Shown here: positions 36,745-45,131 of the stretch, piece after piece | Position numbering within the stretch: the stretch's first letter is position 1 | Layout of the letters: every line of letters starts with the position of its first letter | NCBI GenBank assembly: GCA_035547425.1 | Contig: DASZUU010000052.1 | Coordinates: forward strand, 87,310-151,309 | Reading direction: 5' to 3' | Length of the DNA stretch: 64,000 bases | From: Alloacidobacterium sp035547425 | GTDB lineage: Bacteria > Acidobacteriota > Terriglobia > Terriglobales > Acidobacteriaceae | Made by a program: the position numbers and the translations under genes | Notes under the pieces: model-generated | Told to the model about the DNA's origin: nothing | The model's database searches: none | Seen by the model: only the letters and a program-made list of their open reading frames with translations

Positions 36745-37593
36745 ATGCCTTGTCTTCCTGAATCCGGCGGCTGTGAAAGACCCTTTACGGATGTCCTCGT
36801 TGCGCACCTAAACCGCATCGAGGGCGCACACTATATCCATCGTGCCTGTCTCGATGTGGCCGAAAGGCTAATTCCACAGCCCGAAGCACTCTACGTGGAT
36901 GCGGAGAACGGCCACCAGCTCGTGATCGAGAGGAAGTCAATTTCCTGGCCAGTTGATTATCCGTATCGGCACAATAACGATCACACTGTCGGTGAGTTCT
37001 TTGCTAATGAACTCCGCGATCTCACCGCCGATGATCTTTACGAGATTCGGCTACCGATGCTCATGCAAGGCAAGCGCAGCGAATTGCTTCGTTATGCCCT
37101 TCAGGCCACTAAGCAAATCCGGGCGAAGTGGGCGACCGTTGCGTCTGGTTCAGGACTGAAGGGCCGTGGTGGAGAAGGCTGGTGGTGGGTATTCCGTAAA
37201 CTTCCCGAATGGGAAAGGGAGGACAACGCACCAAACCGAGGACTCCAGATTTCATTGATTGGGCCTGGACTTTCCTTCGATGATTTTCTCGATCCCTCTA
37301 GCCTCCCGGATGCGCTCGGTGCCGCGCTTACGAAGATCTACGCCAGCTGCACTTCCAAGTTCGTTTCCCACACCGAAGCGCGGCGCATATTACTGCTCGA
37401 TCCGCACGGCGATCTTCGGACAGAGGGCGGCGAATGGTGGCAGAGGGTCTGGGCAAGCATCCCTCCGCCGTCCCCGATTCAGGAAATCTGGTCCGGCATT
37501 CTCGACTGGGTCACCGAAGATACGCAGGACTGGATGTTCGAGCTGCTCTATTCGACCTCAACCGAGCGACATAAGCCTGCTCTAGCCCGCTGA
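36745..37593 (+). CDS. Unknown protein with a possible PD-(D/E)XK-like core
   Basis: A 282 aa soluble protein not recognised as a family. Around residues 50-65 the segment ALYVDAENGHQLVIERKSISWP has the D-x(n)-ExK layout of restriction-endonuclease-like nucleases, and GEFFANELRDL follows. This is only a pattern reading. The C-terminal half is tryptophan rich (GEGWWWVFRKLPEW, GGEWWQRVW). It converges with the next gene, with a 46-base overlap of their ends, so both ends may need checking. Confidence 0.55.
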   Translation: MPCLPESGGCERPFTDVLVAHLNRIEGAHYIHRACLDVAERLIPQPEALYVDAENGHQLVIERKSISWPVDYPYRHNNDHTVGEFFANELRDLTADDLYEIRLPMLMQGKRSELLRYALQATKQIRAKWATVASGSGLKGRGGEGWWWVFRKLPEWEREDNAPNRGLQISLIGPGLSFDDFLDPSSLPDALGAALTKIYASCTSKFVSHTEARRILLLDPHGDLRTEGGEWWQRVWASIPPPSPIQEIWSGILDWVTEDTQDWMFELLYSTSTERHKPALAR

Positions 37594-38327
37594 GGGTCAC
37601 TTGGCTTCGTTTGCCTCGGCCTGAGCCCCGCGCGGATTGCGTCATCCTGAAAAGTCGTGATGCCATGATCGGTATTGTTCCAGAAATACTCGGCATGTTC
37701 CTGCACCGCGTTGTTCCAAGCGGTTACTATCGTCTCCACGCTCGGGTAGGACGGCGGTGTTCCTGTGAGCGTGGGATCATTAGCTGTCACCAGCAGCAGA
37801 TCGAGGTCAAGGGCCGCTCCCCCGGAGATGCGGCGCGGCCAGCCTATCTGCAAAATGCCCTCTTTGCTTATCAGTGATCCTTCACCGCCGGTCTCTGACA
37901 CATTCCCATAGTTCGGCTCACTATTCACACGCTGAGCCCATGCATTTAGGAGGCTTGCGGGAACATTACGTTCGGGATTGCACATCAACGCCACGCATCC
38001 CCAACTCGCGGCAATCCGACCGGTATTCCGGGACAGCGCTTCGGCTTCCCAGAGCTTCAATGCCTCGAACATAAGATCGTTAGCGGAATTGATCGTGTGC
38101 GAGCAGGCAACGACCTTCGCGCAACCAGCGGGAGCTGCTTGAGAGAACACCATCGTGTAGGTGTGTCCGCGCCGCGCTCCAGACTTGCGCCCATACCGTA
38201 TTGGCGCGCAGACGAGCTCAGACCGAGCAAAATCGAGGCGTTCGTCACGCCATTCCTGCCGGTCCTTATCCCACAGCAGTGAGCCAATGATGAGGATTCC
38301 GGCGTTCAAGATCAAAGGCTCAAACAC
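37548..38327 (-). CDS. Unknown protein, faintly gamma-glutamylcyclotransferase-like N-terminus
   Basis: A 259 aa soluble protein. The N-terminal block AGILIIGSLLWDKDRQEWRDERL, then PIRYGRKSG and GHTYTMVFS, has the GSLxW flavour of the GGCT/ChaC fold, but the catalytic residues were not confirmed. The rest (ASWGCVALMCNPE, LQIGWPRRISGGAALDLDLLLVTAN) gives no clue. Its start overlaps the end of the nuclease-like gene upstream by eight bases, so the two are likely co-translated and may work together. Confidence 0.6.
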   Translation of the reverse strand: MFEPLILNAGILIIGSLLWDKDRQEWRDERLDFARSELVCAPIRYGRKSGARRGHTYTMVFSQAAPAGCAKVVACSHTINSANDLMFEALKLWEAEALSRNTGRIAASWGCVALMCNPERNVPASLLNAWAQRVNSEPNYGNVSETGGEGSLISKEGILQIGWPRRISGGAALDLDLLLVTANDPTLTGTPPSYPSVETIVTAWNNAVQEHAEYFWNNTDHGITTFQDDAIRAGLRPRQTKPSDPQRARAGLCRSVEVE

Positions 38328-39024
38328 TTACCGCCTCCTCTGCTTCGGCAGCTGCCGTAACCAGCTCAGGGACGAACGGCGACACATCCTGAATCGTCAC
38401 GAGGCCTTTCCTCGGCCGGTAGTAGTCGCGCACCGTGCGATAGGAATCACCATATTTAGCAGTGAATTCCTTCCCCAGCTTGACGTTTCGGCTCAGGACG
38501 CTAGAGAGGGCGCGGCCTCCATTGAAAAACTTCTCTACATACTGAGTGCCGAGCACGTACAGAAATCGTTGTTTGTCTGTGGCATGCTCTGCCATTTCAT
38601 AGAAGTCCTTGAAGAGCGCATTCTGGCGGATCGCTTCAGGTCCGCCTTGCCAATGAATGAACTTGAATTCGGCAATACGACGATTTGTCTCCAGATCAAA
38701 GTCGCGACCCGTGTTGCCCGCGCCAAGGGAAACATATTGAATGGCTTCGGACGGCTCAAGAATACGCGGCAAACATAAGAGGATGCCTAACGCATGTACG
38801 ACAACGTTGATCTGGCCCGCCAAGCGTTTCAGCAATGCGGCGCCGCTCAAAACCTCGGCTTTTGCGCCGCTTTTCAGAAGGACATCCGCATACTGATCCT
38901 GCCGCACGCCCTGGAGCGACGCCTCGATCCGGGCGAGGGTTTGCGTGAGATCCTGGCCACCGAACGCCTCTAGGGAAACAATGGCATCTGCAAGCGCAGT
39001 GTGCTGAGGATTAGCTGAGGTCAT
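38320..39024 (-). CDS. Putative PD-(D/E)XK nuclease of unknown family
   Basis: A 234 aa protein. The segment GAGNTGRDFDLETNRRIAEFKFIHW (near residues 100-125) shows an Asp in an acidic strand followed by E-F-K, the arrangement of the PD-(D/E)XK active site. FKDFYEMAEHATDKQRFLYVLG follows. The first ~80 residues are helical, with the aliphatic stretch LAGQINVVVHALGILLCLP. The longer frame would begin with TTG at 39036; the ATG at 39024 is preferred. It is the first gene of a two-gene leftward unit. A DNA-targeting defence or repair role is inferred from motif and setting only. Confidence 0.55.
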   Translation of the reverse strand: MTSANPQHTALADAIVSLEAFGGQDLTQTLARIEASLQGVRQDQYADVLLKSGAKAEVLSGAALLKRLAGQINVVVHALGILLCLPRILEPSEAIQYVSLGAGNTGRDFDLETNRRIAEFKFIHWQGGPEAIRQNALFKDFYEMAEHATDKQRFLYVLGTQYVEKFFNGGRALSSVLSRNVKLGKEFTAKYGDSYRTVRDYYRPRKGLVTIQDVSPFVPELVTAAAEAEEAVSV

Positions 39025-39181
39025 AATAGGGCACAACTATATCGGACTTGCTCCATTCGGATCACCCGGCGCCATGCCCTTTATCGTAAATACGCTCGGT
39101 TCTGCTTCACGATTGTGCTGATGCTGTTCTAAAAGGCAAATACATTGTCCGGCCGTTGTGCGCCGCACGTGATCCAGGAAA

Positions 39182-39221
39182 CGCCTTGCGTCTGAAACAG
39201 AGGTAAAATATCCGCAAGGCG
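39182..39221. promoter_or_regulatory. Inverted repeat upstream of a small membrane-protein gene
   Basis: CGCCTTGCG at 39182-39190 and CGCAAGGCG at 39213-39221 are a perfect 9-base inverted repeat with a 22-base spacer. It lies 32 bases before the ATG at 39254 and could be an operator or an mRNA hairpin. Confidence 0.45.
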
Positions 39222-39253
39222 CACGTTGCCCCTCTTCCCTCGGAGGTTGCGCT

Positions 39254-39475
39254 ATGGTGGTCCTGGTTCCCTGGAAGCCAATCGCTCTTGTGCTGGGCCT
39301 GTTGAGCGCGCTTATATTGGTAAGCTATTTCGGATCGGCGCTGATGCGGGGAAAGGATCCGTTCGCTGTGAGCACCGGCAATTGGCAACCCGCCGCAGCC
39401 AATCATGTAACGAATCATCCAACCGGCACTCAGAGGAACGGTAGTCCGCGAACGGCTGTCGCCGCGACTCGATGA
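39254..39475 (+). CDS. Small single-pass membrane protein
   Basis: A 73 aa protein with one membrane helix (PIALVLGLLSALILVSYFGSAL) and a polar, disordered tail rich in Asn, Thr and Ala. A GGAGG ribosome site seven bases before the ATG supports translation. The family is not recognised. It converges with the uracil-glycosylase-like gene. Confidence 0.5.
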   Translation: MVVLVPWKPIALVLGLLSALILVSYFGSALMRGKDPFAVSTGNWQPAAANHVTNHPTGTQRNGSPRTAVAATR

Positions 39476-39501
39476 GCGTCAGGACTCAGTGGCGTCATTT
39501 T

Positions 39502-40200
39502 TCAGCGAGCAGTATCGGCGTCTCCTGAACAGCTCGTACTCTGGGCCTGCTTGAACTCCGTACGGATATTCAGAAAATCGGCAATCAACTCTCCCTGGTT
39601 CTGCAATCGCTGCTGTCGGGTAATCTTTTTACGAAAATGCCAGTCGGTGGGATGGAGAGACTTGATCCATGGCTGATTCAGACTGGAGACAAATGCCTCG
39701 GCCTTGACTCCGAGCGCGACGATTGCAACGGGTCTGACAATGTCGACCTGCTTCTGAAGAAAGAGTGCGCACTGTTCACGGTATCCGCGAACGCTCGGCA
39801 TTGATCCAGTGGCGCTCCCGGGCTTCAGTCCCATCAGAGCGTTTGTAAAAAAGCAACTTTCTGGAGAGACTTCTGCCGCCCTGAGCATAGCCAGGAGTCG
39901 CTTCCAGAATTCGCTTTTTACCTCCCCGCCATTCTGAAAAGCCTTATCGAAAGCACGAACGCTGTCGAAGTTGTGACCAACGAACATAATGGGATTGTCA
40001 GGAAATTGGGTTGGCAATGGTCCGTTGTTTTCCAGGCCCCTCCACAAGCCGGAGCCTCCCGGGAAGAAAGCGGTCCCTGGAATCAGACCGGATAGAGTCA
40101 ATCCAGTTTGTCTGACGGTGGGGTGATATTTCGTAACGATAGCATCCATCGCGACGAGAAGCTGCTGAATCACTTCTTCAGATTTGCGGGGGGCGTTCAT
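39502..40200 (-). CDS. Uracil-DNA-glycosylase-superfamily protein
   Basis: About 232 aa from the ATG at 40200; the frame is open to 40242. A UDG-fold layout is visible: the motif-1-like strand PIMFVGHNFDSVRAFDKA, then CFFTNALMGLKPGSATGSMP, CALFLQKQVDIVRPVAIVALGVKA and a late histidine in SLHPTDWHFRK. The catalytic Asp/Asn of classic UDGs is not obvious, so it may be a diverged member that recognises or cuts a modified base. The upstream neighbour is a PD-(D/E)XK protein in the same direction, 57 bases away, so a joint role in handling modified DNA is possible. Confidence 0.65.
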   Translation of the reverse strand: MNAPRKSEEVIQQLLVAMDAIVTKYHPTVRQTGLTLSGLIPGTAFFPGGSGLWRGLENNGPLPTQFPDNPIMFVGHNFDSVRAFDKAFQNGGEVKSEFWKRLLAMLRAAEVSPESCFFTNALMGLKPGSATGSMPSVRGYREQCALFLQKQVDIVRPVAIVALGVKAEAFVSSLNQPWIKSLHPTDWHFRKKITRQQRLQNQGELIADFLNIRTEFKQAQSTSCSGDADTAR

Positions 40201-40257
40201 CGTCTCGATTCCGGGAGTTCGGAGGAATGGCCTGACAGGCACTTCGGGCTGGTCTGC

Positions 40258-40752
40258 TCATTGAAAAAGCGATAAAACCCTATTTTCAAAGAGAAACTCT
40301 GAAAACCGGTGGTCCCCGTGGCGCGCATACCCGGTCGAACCGGAGTCCGCATTCGTGTACATGTACAGATGGAGACGCCCATTAGAACGCTGCTGTGCGG
40401 CTGAGGCCAGTTCGTTCTTCGTCAATATCCAGACTCGTCGAGTTGAGAGATCCGCAAATGCATAAAGCTCTGCTGGGCAGTCCTCGCTGACCCACCAATC
40501 GACTGCCGGTGCTCCCTTTCCGCCACCTGGTTTCGGTGTCAAGTTCGTCTTTACCTGGAGAGTGACTGAGCGGCCCTTCACTCCAGAATAGGCAACCAGG
40601 TCAATCCCCGCATCCGTGGTCATAGGTGCGGAGTCGATCCCAAATCGTAGAAGCTCGTATTGCACCAGCAACTCTCCTAAGCGCCCTATCTGCTGGGTCG
40701 TCAGGGGACGCGATGTAGCATCGCTAGTTGCCTGCGGCAGTTCACTGTTCAT
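40258..40752 (-). CDS. PD-(D/E)XK nuclease-like protein
   Basis: About 164 aa from the ATG at 40752; an in-frame start at 40776 is also possible. The N-terminal helix TTQQIGRLGELLVQYELLRFG (with the first Glu), then TTDAGIDLVAYSG (Asp) and VTLQVKT (Q-x-K), gives the complete E-D-QxK active site of the endonuclease-like fold seen in many small resolvase-like proteins. It faces left, just upstream of the uracil-glycosylase-like gene. It may cut DNA marked by that partner; this is inference. Confidence 0.65.
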   Translation of the reverse strand: MNSELPQATSDATSRPLTTQQIGRLGELLVQYELLRFGIDSAPMTTDAGIDLVAYSGVKGRSVTLQVKTNLTPKPGGGKGAPAVDWWVSEDCPAELYAFADLSTRRVWILTKNELASAAQQRSNGRLHLYMYTNADSGSTGYARHGDHRFSEFLFENRVLSLFQ

Positions 40753-40810
40753 ACGAAACCATGATACTGATCCCAACTAAAGCGAGACTGCAGCCGATGG
40801 ATCTCAGGCT

Positions 40811-41281
40811 TCACTGGTCGACGCGTGCACGCTGTTGAATTGCACCCGCGTCCACGATGGTCTGGAGCAAGCGAAGGACGGAACACCCCAGAGGATTCGT
40901 TATTGCATATTCGACATGCGGGAGCTTTCCAGTCAGTTCAGTGCGACAGAGGAGCCCGTGCTTTTCCATTCGACGGAGGTGCTGATTCAGCACCTTCTTT
41001 GAGATTGGCCCCATTCGTCTCTTGAGTTCACCGACTCGGACAGGACCGTCCTGAAGTTGGCAGAGGATTGCGATGCTCCATTTCCCTTGGATCAGCGTAA
41101 TCGCGCGCTGTACCACCGGCTGGTCTGACGGATGGATCCGGGGCAGGTTGCCGTTCAGATGAGCCGCGCCGGTGGACCGACGATTCACCAGCGGGATCGG
41201 TTTGGGCGCTGGCCTAGGCGAACTTAGGTGATCTTCCCGACCGGAATCCCGTCTTGTCCGTGATGTCGCTGTACGCGGCAA
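40811..41281 (-). CDS. HxlR-family transcriptional regulator
   Basis: A 156 aa winged-helix DNA-binding protein. The HxlR pattern is clear from about residue 55: GKWSIAILCQLQDGPVRVGELKRRM, then SKKVLNQHLRRMEKHGLLCRT and VEYAITNPLGCSVLRLL. The first 50 residues are basic, proline rich and unlike the family, so the true start may be internal. It probably controls the adjacent leftward nuclease/glycosylase pair or the sigma-factor unit on its right. The ligand is unknown. Confidence 0.8.
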   Translation of the reverse strand: MPRTATSRTRRDSGREDHLSSPRPAPKPIPLVNRRSTGAAHLNGNLPRIHPSDQPVVQRAITLIQGKWSIAILCQLQDGPVRVGELKRRMGPISKKVLNQHLRRMEKHGLLCRTELTGKLPHVEYAITNPLGCSVLRLLQTIVDAGAIQQRARVDQ

Positions 41282-41284
41282 GGC

Positions 41285-41309
41285 AAACCCGCCCCTCGTG
41301 TGCGGGTTT
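41285..41309. promoter_or_regulatory. Hairpin in the HxlR/sigma divergent region
   Basis: AAACCCGC at 41285-41292 pairs perfectly with GCGGGTTT at 41302-41309 across a 9-base loop. It lies at the 5' side of the HxlR frame and 160 bases before the sigma-factor start, so it may be a terminator-like element or an operator. Confidence 0.45.
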
Positions 41310-41468
41310 CCGCGTGCTGTCCCGACTGGCTCAGAGCAGGCGACCCGCAGCTACTAAAGCCATTCCCGAGGGCCGTCTGTGGGGACAAATTTGGAAAATT
41401 CTTGTGGAAAAAATGGCATACTACGGGTACCTGGTGGTTGCTTCCCCCTCCGGGCAGATGCTCGCGAA

Positions 41469-42038
41469 ATGCCGCCAAATGGTCGCAGCTGGCAAGTGCT
41501 GACGTGGAGTTGGGCCTGCACGACGGGGCACCCTGCTTCTGATCAGGTCTTGGAGGCCGCTGCTAATGCAGCTTGGCCGTACGCCCAGTTGTGCGCCTGG
41601 ACATACCTGAACGACGAAGACACCGCCCACGAGTTGATGGATTACGCGATTCAGAACGCTACCGAGTACATTGGCCGGCATCCAAATGCGACCCCGGCGA
41701 AGCTGGGCGCTCGAATTAAGAGCCGAATCCGACGGCAGGCCCAATGGCTTGCGAACAGGCAGAAACGCGAACGCTCGGGTGGTTCGGCAACCGATTTAGA
41801 AGCGATTTACGCGACTCAGCCGGATATCGAACAGAGGGTCTACGCCAGCGAGCTGTTCGCCAACCTCTCCCCCTTCGCGCAGGCAATCGTAAATCGGCGC
41901 TGGCACGGGTATTCCTGGAGAGAAATCGGTCGCGACTTGGACATGGACTACTCGGAGGTCCGCAAGGCATACTTCCGTGAGTTGGGGCTGTTGCTGCAGA
42001 ACCTATCCCGACCCGGAGATTCCCCGAAATGCGCTTAG
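41469..42038 (+). CDS. Sigma-70-like (ECF-type) RNA polymerase sigma factor
   Basis: About 189 aa from the ATG at 41469; the frame is open further upstream with unconvincing residues. Residues ~20-100 look like a region-2 helical segment (AYLNDEDTAHELMDYAIQNATEYI) followed by a basic linker. Residues ~125-180 are a region-4 helix-turn-helix: LSPFAQAIVNRRWHGYSWREIGRDLDM, then YSEVRKAYFREL. It would direct transcription of an accessory regulon. Its stop overlaps the next gene's start by ten bases, and that gene encodes a membrane protein with anti-sigma features, so the two form a pair. Confidence 0.7.
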   Translation: MPPNGRSWQVLTWSWACTTGHPASDQVLEAAANAAWPYAQLCAWTYLNDEDTAHELMDYAIQNATEYIGRHPNATPAKLGARIKSRIRRQAQWLANRQKRERSGGSATDLEAIYATQPDIEQRVYASELFANLSPFAQAIVNRRWHGYSWREIGRDLDMDYSEVRKAYFRELGLLLQNLSRPGDSPKCA

Positions 42039-42727
42039 GCTGGGGTCGGTCCTCAGACGCCGAGGATCGCTTTGAGAAGTGGATCGCGCAACAGCATCAG
42101 CGACGCGTACTCGCCGGGGAAACGACTCCGATAGGCCCGCATCCGGACGAGGCGTTCCTGCGGGATCTCGCCCGAAAGTCAAAGATAATCTCCCTCTCAG
42201 ACCCCCGAGTGGATCACGCCGCAACCTGCCCCAACTGCATGGACCGGCTCCTGGTACTCCGGCGGGAGTATCGCTCTAGTGGGCGGCAATGGGCATGGAT
42301 TGGGACCGCGGTTGCGGCCTGCGCAATCATCGCAATTGCTCTGGTCGTCTGGAGAGTAGGAGTCGGAAGAAACACATCGAACAGCACCGCCGTGATCGCT
42401 CAGACCGTGAACCTTTTGGACACTGGGGTGGTCCGCGGCGAACAGCCACAACAATTGCAATCGGTGTCGCTGCCGGCCGCCCTGATAAGACTTACCATCG
42501 TTCTGCCACGCCACAGCGCACCGGGCCAATATCTGGTCGCCATCACGCGCGACCAGAACGGAAATGGAGTAGTCGCGGAGGGCTTGGCGGCCACATCACG
42601 ATCAGGAGACCAGCAGAGGATCACAGCAAATCTCGATCTGCGAAGTGCCAAAGCAGGACAATACTTTCTCTCAACAACACACGAGCAGGATCAGGCCGCA
42701 TATTACTATCCGCTTCATATTCAGTGA
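42029..42727 (+). CDS. Putative anti-sigma factor (zinc-motif, single membrane helix)
   Basis: A 232 aa protein. The N-terminal cytoplasmic part (1-85) ends in HAATCPNCMDRLLVL, the H-x3-C-x2-C zinc pattern of anti-sigma domains. One membrane helix follows (WAWIGTAVAACAIIAIALVVW, ~88-108), then an outer domain of ~120 residues with an Ig-like strand pattern (LIRLTIVLPRHSAPGQYLVAI, AGQYFLSTT). It overlaps the sigma gene, which is the usual arrangement for a membrane-held anti-sigma. The signal that releases the sigma factor is unknown. Confidence 0.65.
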   Translation: MRLGWGRSSDAEDRFEKWIAQQHQRRVLAGETTPIGPHPDEAFLRDLARKSKIISLSDPRVDHAATCPNCMDRLLVLRREYRSSGRQWAWIGTAVAACAIIAIALVVWRVGVGRNTSNSTAVIAQTVNLLDTGVVRGEQPQQLQSVSLPAALIRLTIVLPRHSAPGQYLVAITRDQNGNGVVAEGLAATSRSGDQQRITANLDLRSAKAGQYFLSTTHEQDQAAYYYPLHIQ

Positions 42728-42894
42728 GCCGTTGTTTTCTCCGTAGAATCATTACAGCGCGCTATCCCATGCAGTTCAGAGGCACCATGCGTCACGAGAG
42801 GCGCCGCACAAGCCTTGATCTAGCGCGGTTGTCTTGGTCCGGTTCAGCAAATTGAAAACTGCCAGCAACGAAACGAAGAGGACGAGGTTTCCAG

Positions 42895-43764
42895 TTGCCC
42901 TACTGCCCGTATACAGACGACGACTACCCTGATGTTGAGACAAGTCCGGAACACATCATTCCCCTCTCATTGGGAGGAGTGAATGGATTTGAAATAGCGG
43001 TTCACCAGGACGCAAATTCAAAGATTGGTTCAACCGTTGATGCTGCAATGGCGGAGGATTTCCTGGTAAAAATGAAACGCAATCGCTTTGATGTGCGCGG
43101 ACACAGCGGAACTGAGCCCGTCGTTATAGATAAGTACGCTAGGAATTCTAAGGGACTACCGCTCCAAGTCGCTCTGAACCAACGCTCCGGATTAAAAGTA
43201 TGGTCTCCACGTGACAGGGAGTATGTCGCGGATGAGCGGGCTGCCAACCTTGAGCTCAAATTTGTGTTCAGCATCGATACCGCGATGAAGTTCGTCGCTA
43301 AAGTAGCTTTGTCTGCCGGGTATTTCACTTATGGTGAGTTGTTCAGAACAAACGTGAAGCATAGCGATTTCAGGGCCATCATGAACTTCGAGTCTTCAGA
43401 TTCGAAACGGCACGAAGGGATCGAGGCTCGAATTGATGATCGATTCAGTGAGAGCGCAAATGAAGACATTCGAATCTTTCGCGGACTCTGCAGGGCTTCT
43501 GAGCCATATTCCTTGGTCGGTTTTGCGCACTCAAGAGATCGCTTTGGTGTCTTCGTTGGTATTCTCGGCGACTATATTGGAATGATCCACGTTCCAGCCA
43601 AGATGGACGATTTCCCGACAACCGGTGAACACGACATGGGACATGTCATTCAACTCCAGAGACCGGGGTTGATACGTCATTCGATGAGACACACTCTTGA
43701 GAGCTTCGTGAGGTGGATCGAAGGCTCAAAAGTGAAAGATTCGGGAGAGAGTCGTCGATCCTGA
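42895..43764 (+). CDS. HNH-endonuclease-like protein
   Basis: A 289 aa protein. The start is TTG at 42895, supported by GAGG seven bases upstream. The N-terminus PYCPYTDDDYP ... SPEHIIPLSLGGVNGFEI has the Cys pair and the xHIIPxSLGG motif of HNH nucleases, followed by an N-x-K region near residue 42. The C-terminal ~150 residues (ERAANLELKFVFSIDTAMKFVAKVAL, FVGILGDYIGMIHVP) are unassigned and may be a sensor or binding domain. It lies between the sigma/anti-sigma pair and the S41/CHAT unit and could be an effector of that cluster. Confidence 0.65.
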   Translation: MPYCPYTDDDYPDVETSPEHIIPLSLGGVNGFEIAVHQDANSKIGSTVDAAMAEDFLVKMKRNRFDVRGHSGTEPVVIDKYARNSKGLPLQVALNQRSGLKVWSPRDREYVADERAANLELKFVFSIDTAMKFVAKVALSAGYFTYGELFRTNVKHSDFRAIMNFESSDSKRHEGIEARIDDRFSESANEDIRIFRGLCRASEPYSLVGFAHSRDRFGVFVGILGDYIGMIHVPAKMDDFPTTGEHDMGHVIQLQRPGLIRHSMRHTLESFVRWIEGSKVKDSGESRRS

Positions 43765-43829
43765 CGCCTTTATGCCTCTTGAACTTCTCGCGCCGAGATA
43801 TATCGCGGGCAGAATGATGACGCATTGCA

Positions 43830-45131
43830 TTAGCTGGCCTTTGCAGATGCCATCTTTCTAAGAGTTCTAACTGCGACGCTGAGTTGTCGATCCTCACCCC
43901 GTCGTCGAACCTGCCAATCAAATTCCACGGCTTGATCGGGCTCGATTGATGTACCCTCGAGAATTGCGCCTCCCCACGTATGGTAGGCGCCAGTTGGCAG
44001 CGCTAGACGAAAACCATTTCCGACTTTGACGGAGGTGGCAGACAAAAGCCTGCCCGCTGTCTTCTCCCCCAAGATGGCTGCCAATCGATTTTCGCGGGCA
44101 AACGCAACGATCATTTCAGCAGCACTCGCAGTGTGCCGATCCACCAGCAGAACGACATTGCCGTGATAAGGTGCGGGCCCCAAACCTTCTGTTTCCAGCA
44201 CAACAGGCTTCTTCGCAAGCATTGCGGGAGCAAAGCGTAGGGCTAAAGACCAGAGTACTTTTGTGTTCGATGGAATACGTGAAAATCGCGGGAATCGGTG
44301 TTTTTCCTGATCTAGGTTCGCGCTAACGCGGCGCTTATCCAACGCGAAGCCAACCGGAATTTGATCCGGCGTGAGCAAGCTCATCACTCGAAGTGCTCCG
44401 ATTCCGCCGCCAGTGTTTCCCCGGAGATCGATTATCAGAGCTTCGATGTTTCCTAGTCGAGCGATCCCATCGCTGATCTGATTCGCGACAACCACGCCGA
44501 CCATTCCAGGAAACATGGCGACCTTCAGGTATCCCAGTCCATTCCCGAGATCGCGCGCTTCGACGAGCATCGGCTCAATGAAATGCAGCTTCTTGCCTTT
44601 GGGGCGGGCGATATCCACCGTGACAGCTTTGTGCGCGTCCCGGTTATCTATGATTTCAACTTTTGTCTGCTTCCCCATAGGGAACACCGGATGTTCGGGC
44701 GGGCTGAGTTCACGGCCATCCACGGTTAGCAGGATGTTGCCGGGTTCAATGCCAGCGATTGCCGCGGCGCCGCACGCATGAACATCCTGGAATATCCAGC
44801 GCCTTCCATAAGGGGTCTCGTCGTCAAGATACGTTGCGCTGAGCGCCGCCCGGCTGGAGGCGCGGCGTGCGCTCGCATGGAAGAAACCCAGGTGGGACGT
44901 GCGGAGCTCACTCAGCAAGTCGCTCACGGCGTGCTCAAACTGGTCTGCAGTGGGAGCAGCTTCAATGACGGCGCGATGCCGTTCTACTGCAGCATCCCAG
45001 TCGGCATTCAGCTTTTCGGGAGCATAGAAGCGTTTCCTCAATGCAGCCAAGACATTCTCAAGGATGGCGTGCCGGTCTTTTGCTGAGAGATGAATTGACA
45101 TGGGCTGAACGGCAACTGCGGTTGTCGTCAT
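43830..45131 (-). CDS. S41-family (C-terminal-processing-like) peptidase
   Basis: A 433 aa protein without a clear signal peptide, so probably cytoplasmic. An N-terminal helical region (1-95) precedes a PDZ-like segment (~100-175; GAAAIAGIEPGNILLTVDG). The S41 core follows: NIEALIIDLRGNTGGGIGAL, then the serine nucleophile Ser336 in DRHTASAAEMIV, and ILGEKTAGR. The lysine used by bacterial CtpA enzymes is not at the usual spacing (Lys357 lies 21 residues after Ser336; Arg is at +25), so it may use the S41B-type tetrad. The gene overlaps the CHAT gene stop by four bases (ATGA), a strong sign of coupled translation. Confidence 0.85.
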   Translation of the reverse strand: MTTTAVAVQPMSIHLSAKDRHAILENVLAALRKRFYAPEKLNADWDAAVERHRAVIEAAPTADQFEHAVSDLLSELRTSHLGFFHASARRASSRAALSATYLDDETPYGRRWIFQDVHACGAAAIAGIEPGNILLTVDGRELSPPEHPVFPMGKQTKVEIIDNRDAHKAVTVDIARPKGKKLHFIEPMLVEARDLGNGLGYLKVAMFPGMVGVVVANQISDGIARLGNIEALIIDLRGNTGGGIGALRVMSLLTPDQIPVGFALDKRRVSANLDQEKHRFPRFSRIPSNTKVLWSLALRFAPAMLAKKPVVLETEGLGPAPYHGNVVLLVDRHTASAAEMIVAFARENRLAAILGEKTAGRLLSATSVKVGNGFRLALPTGAYHTWGGAILEGTSIEPDQAVEFDWQVRRRGEDRQLSVAVRTLRKMASAKAS

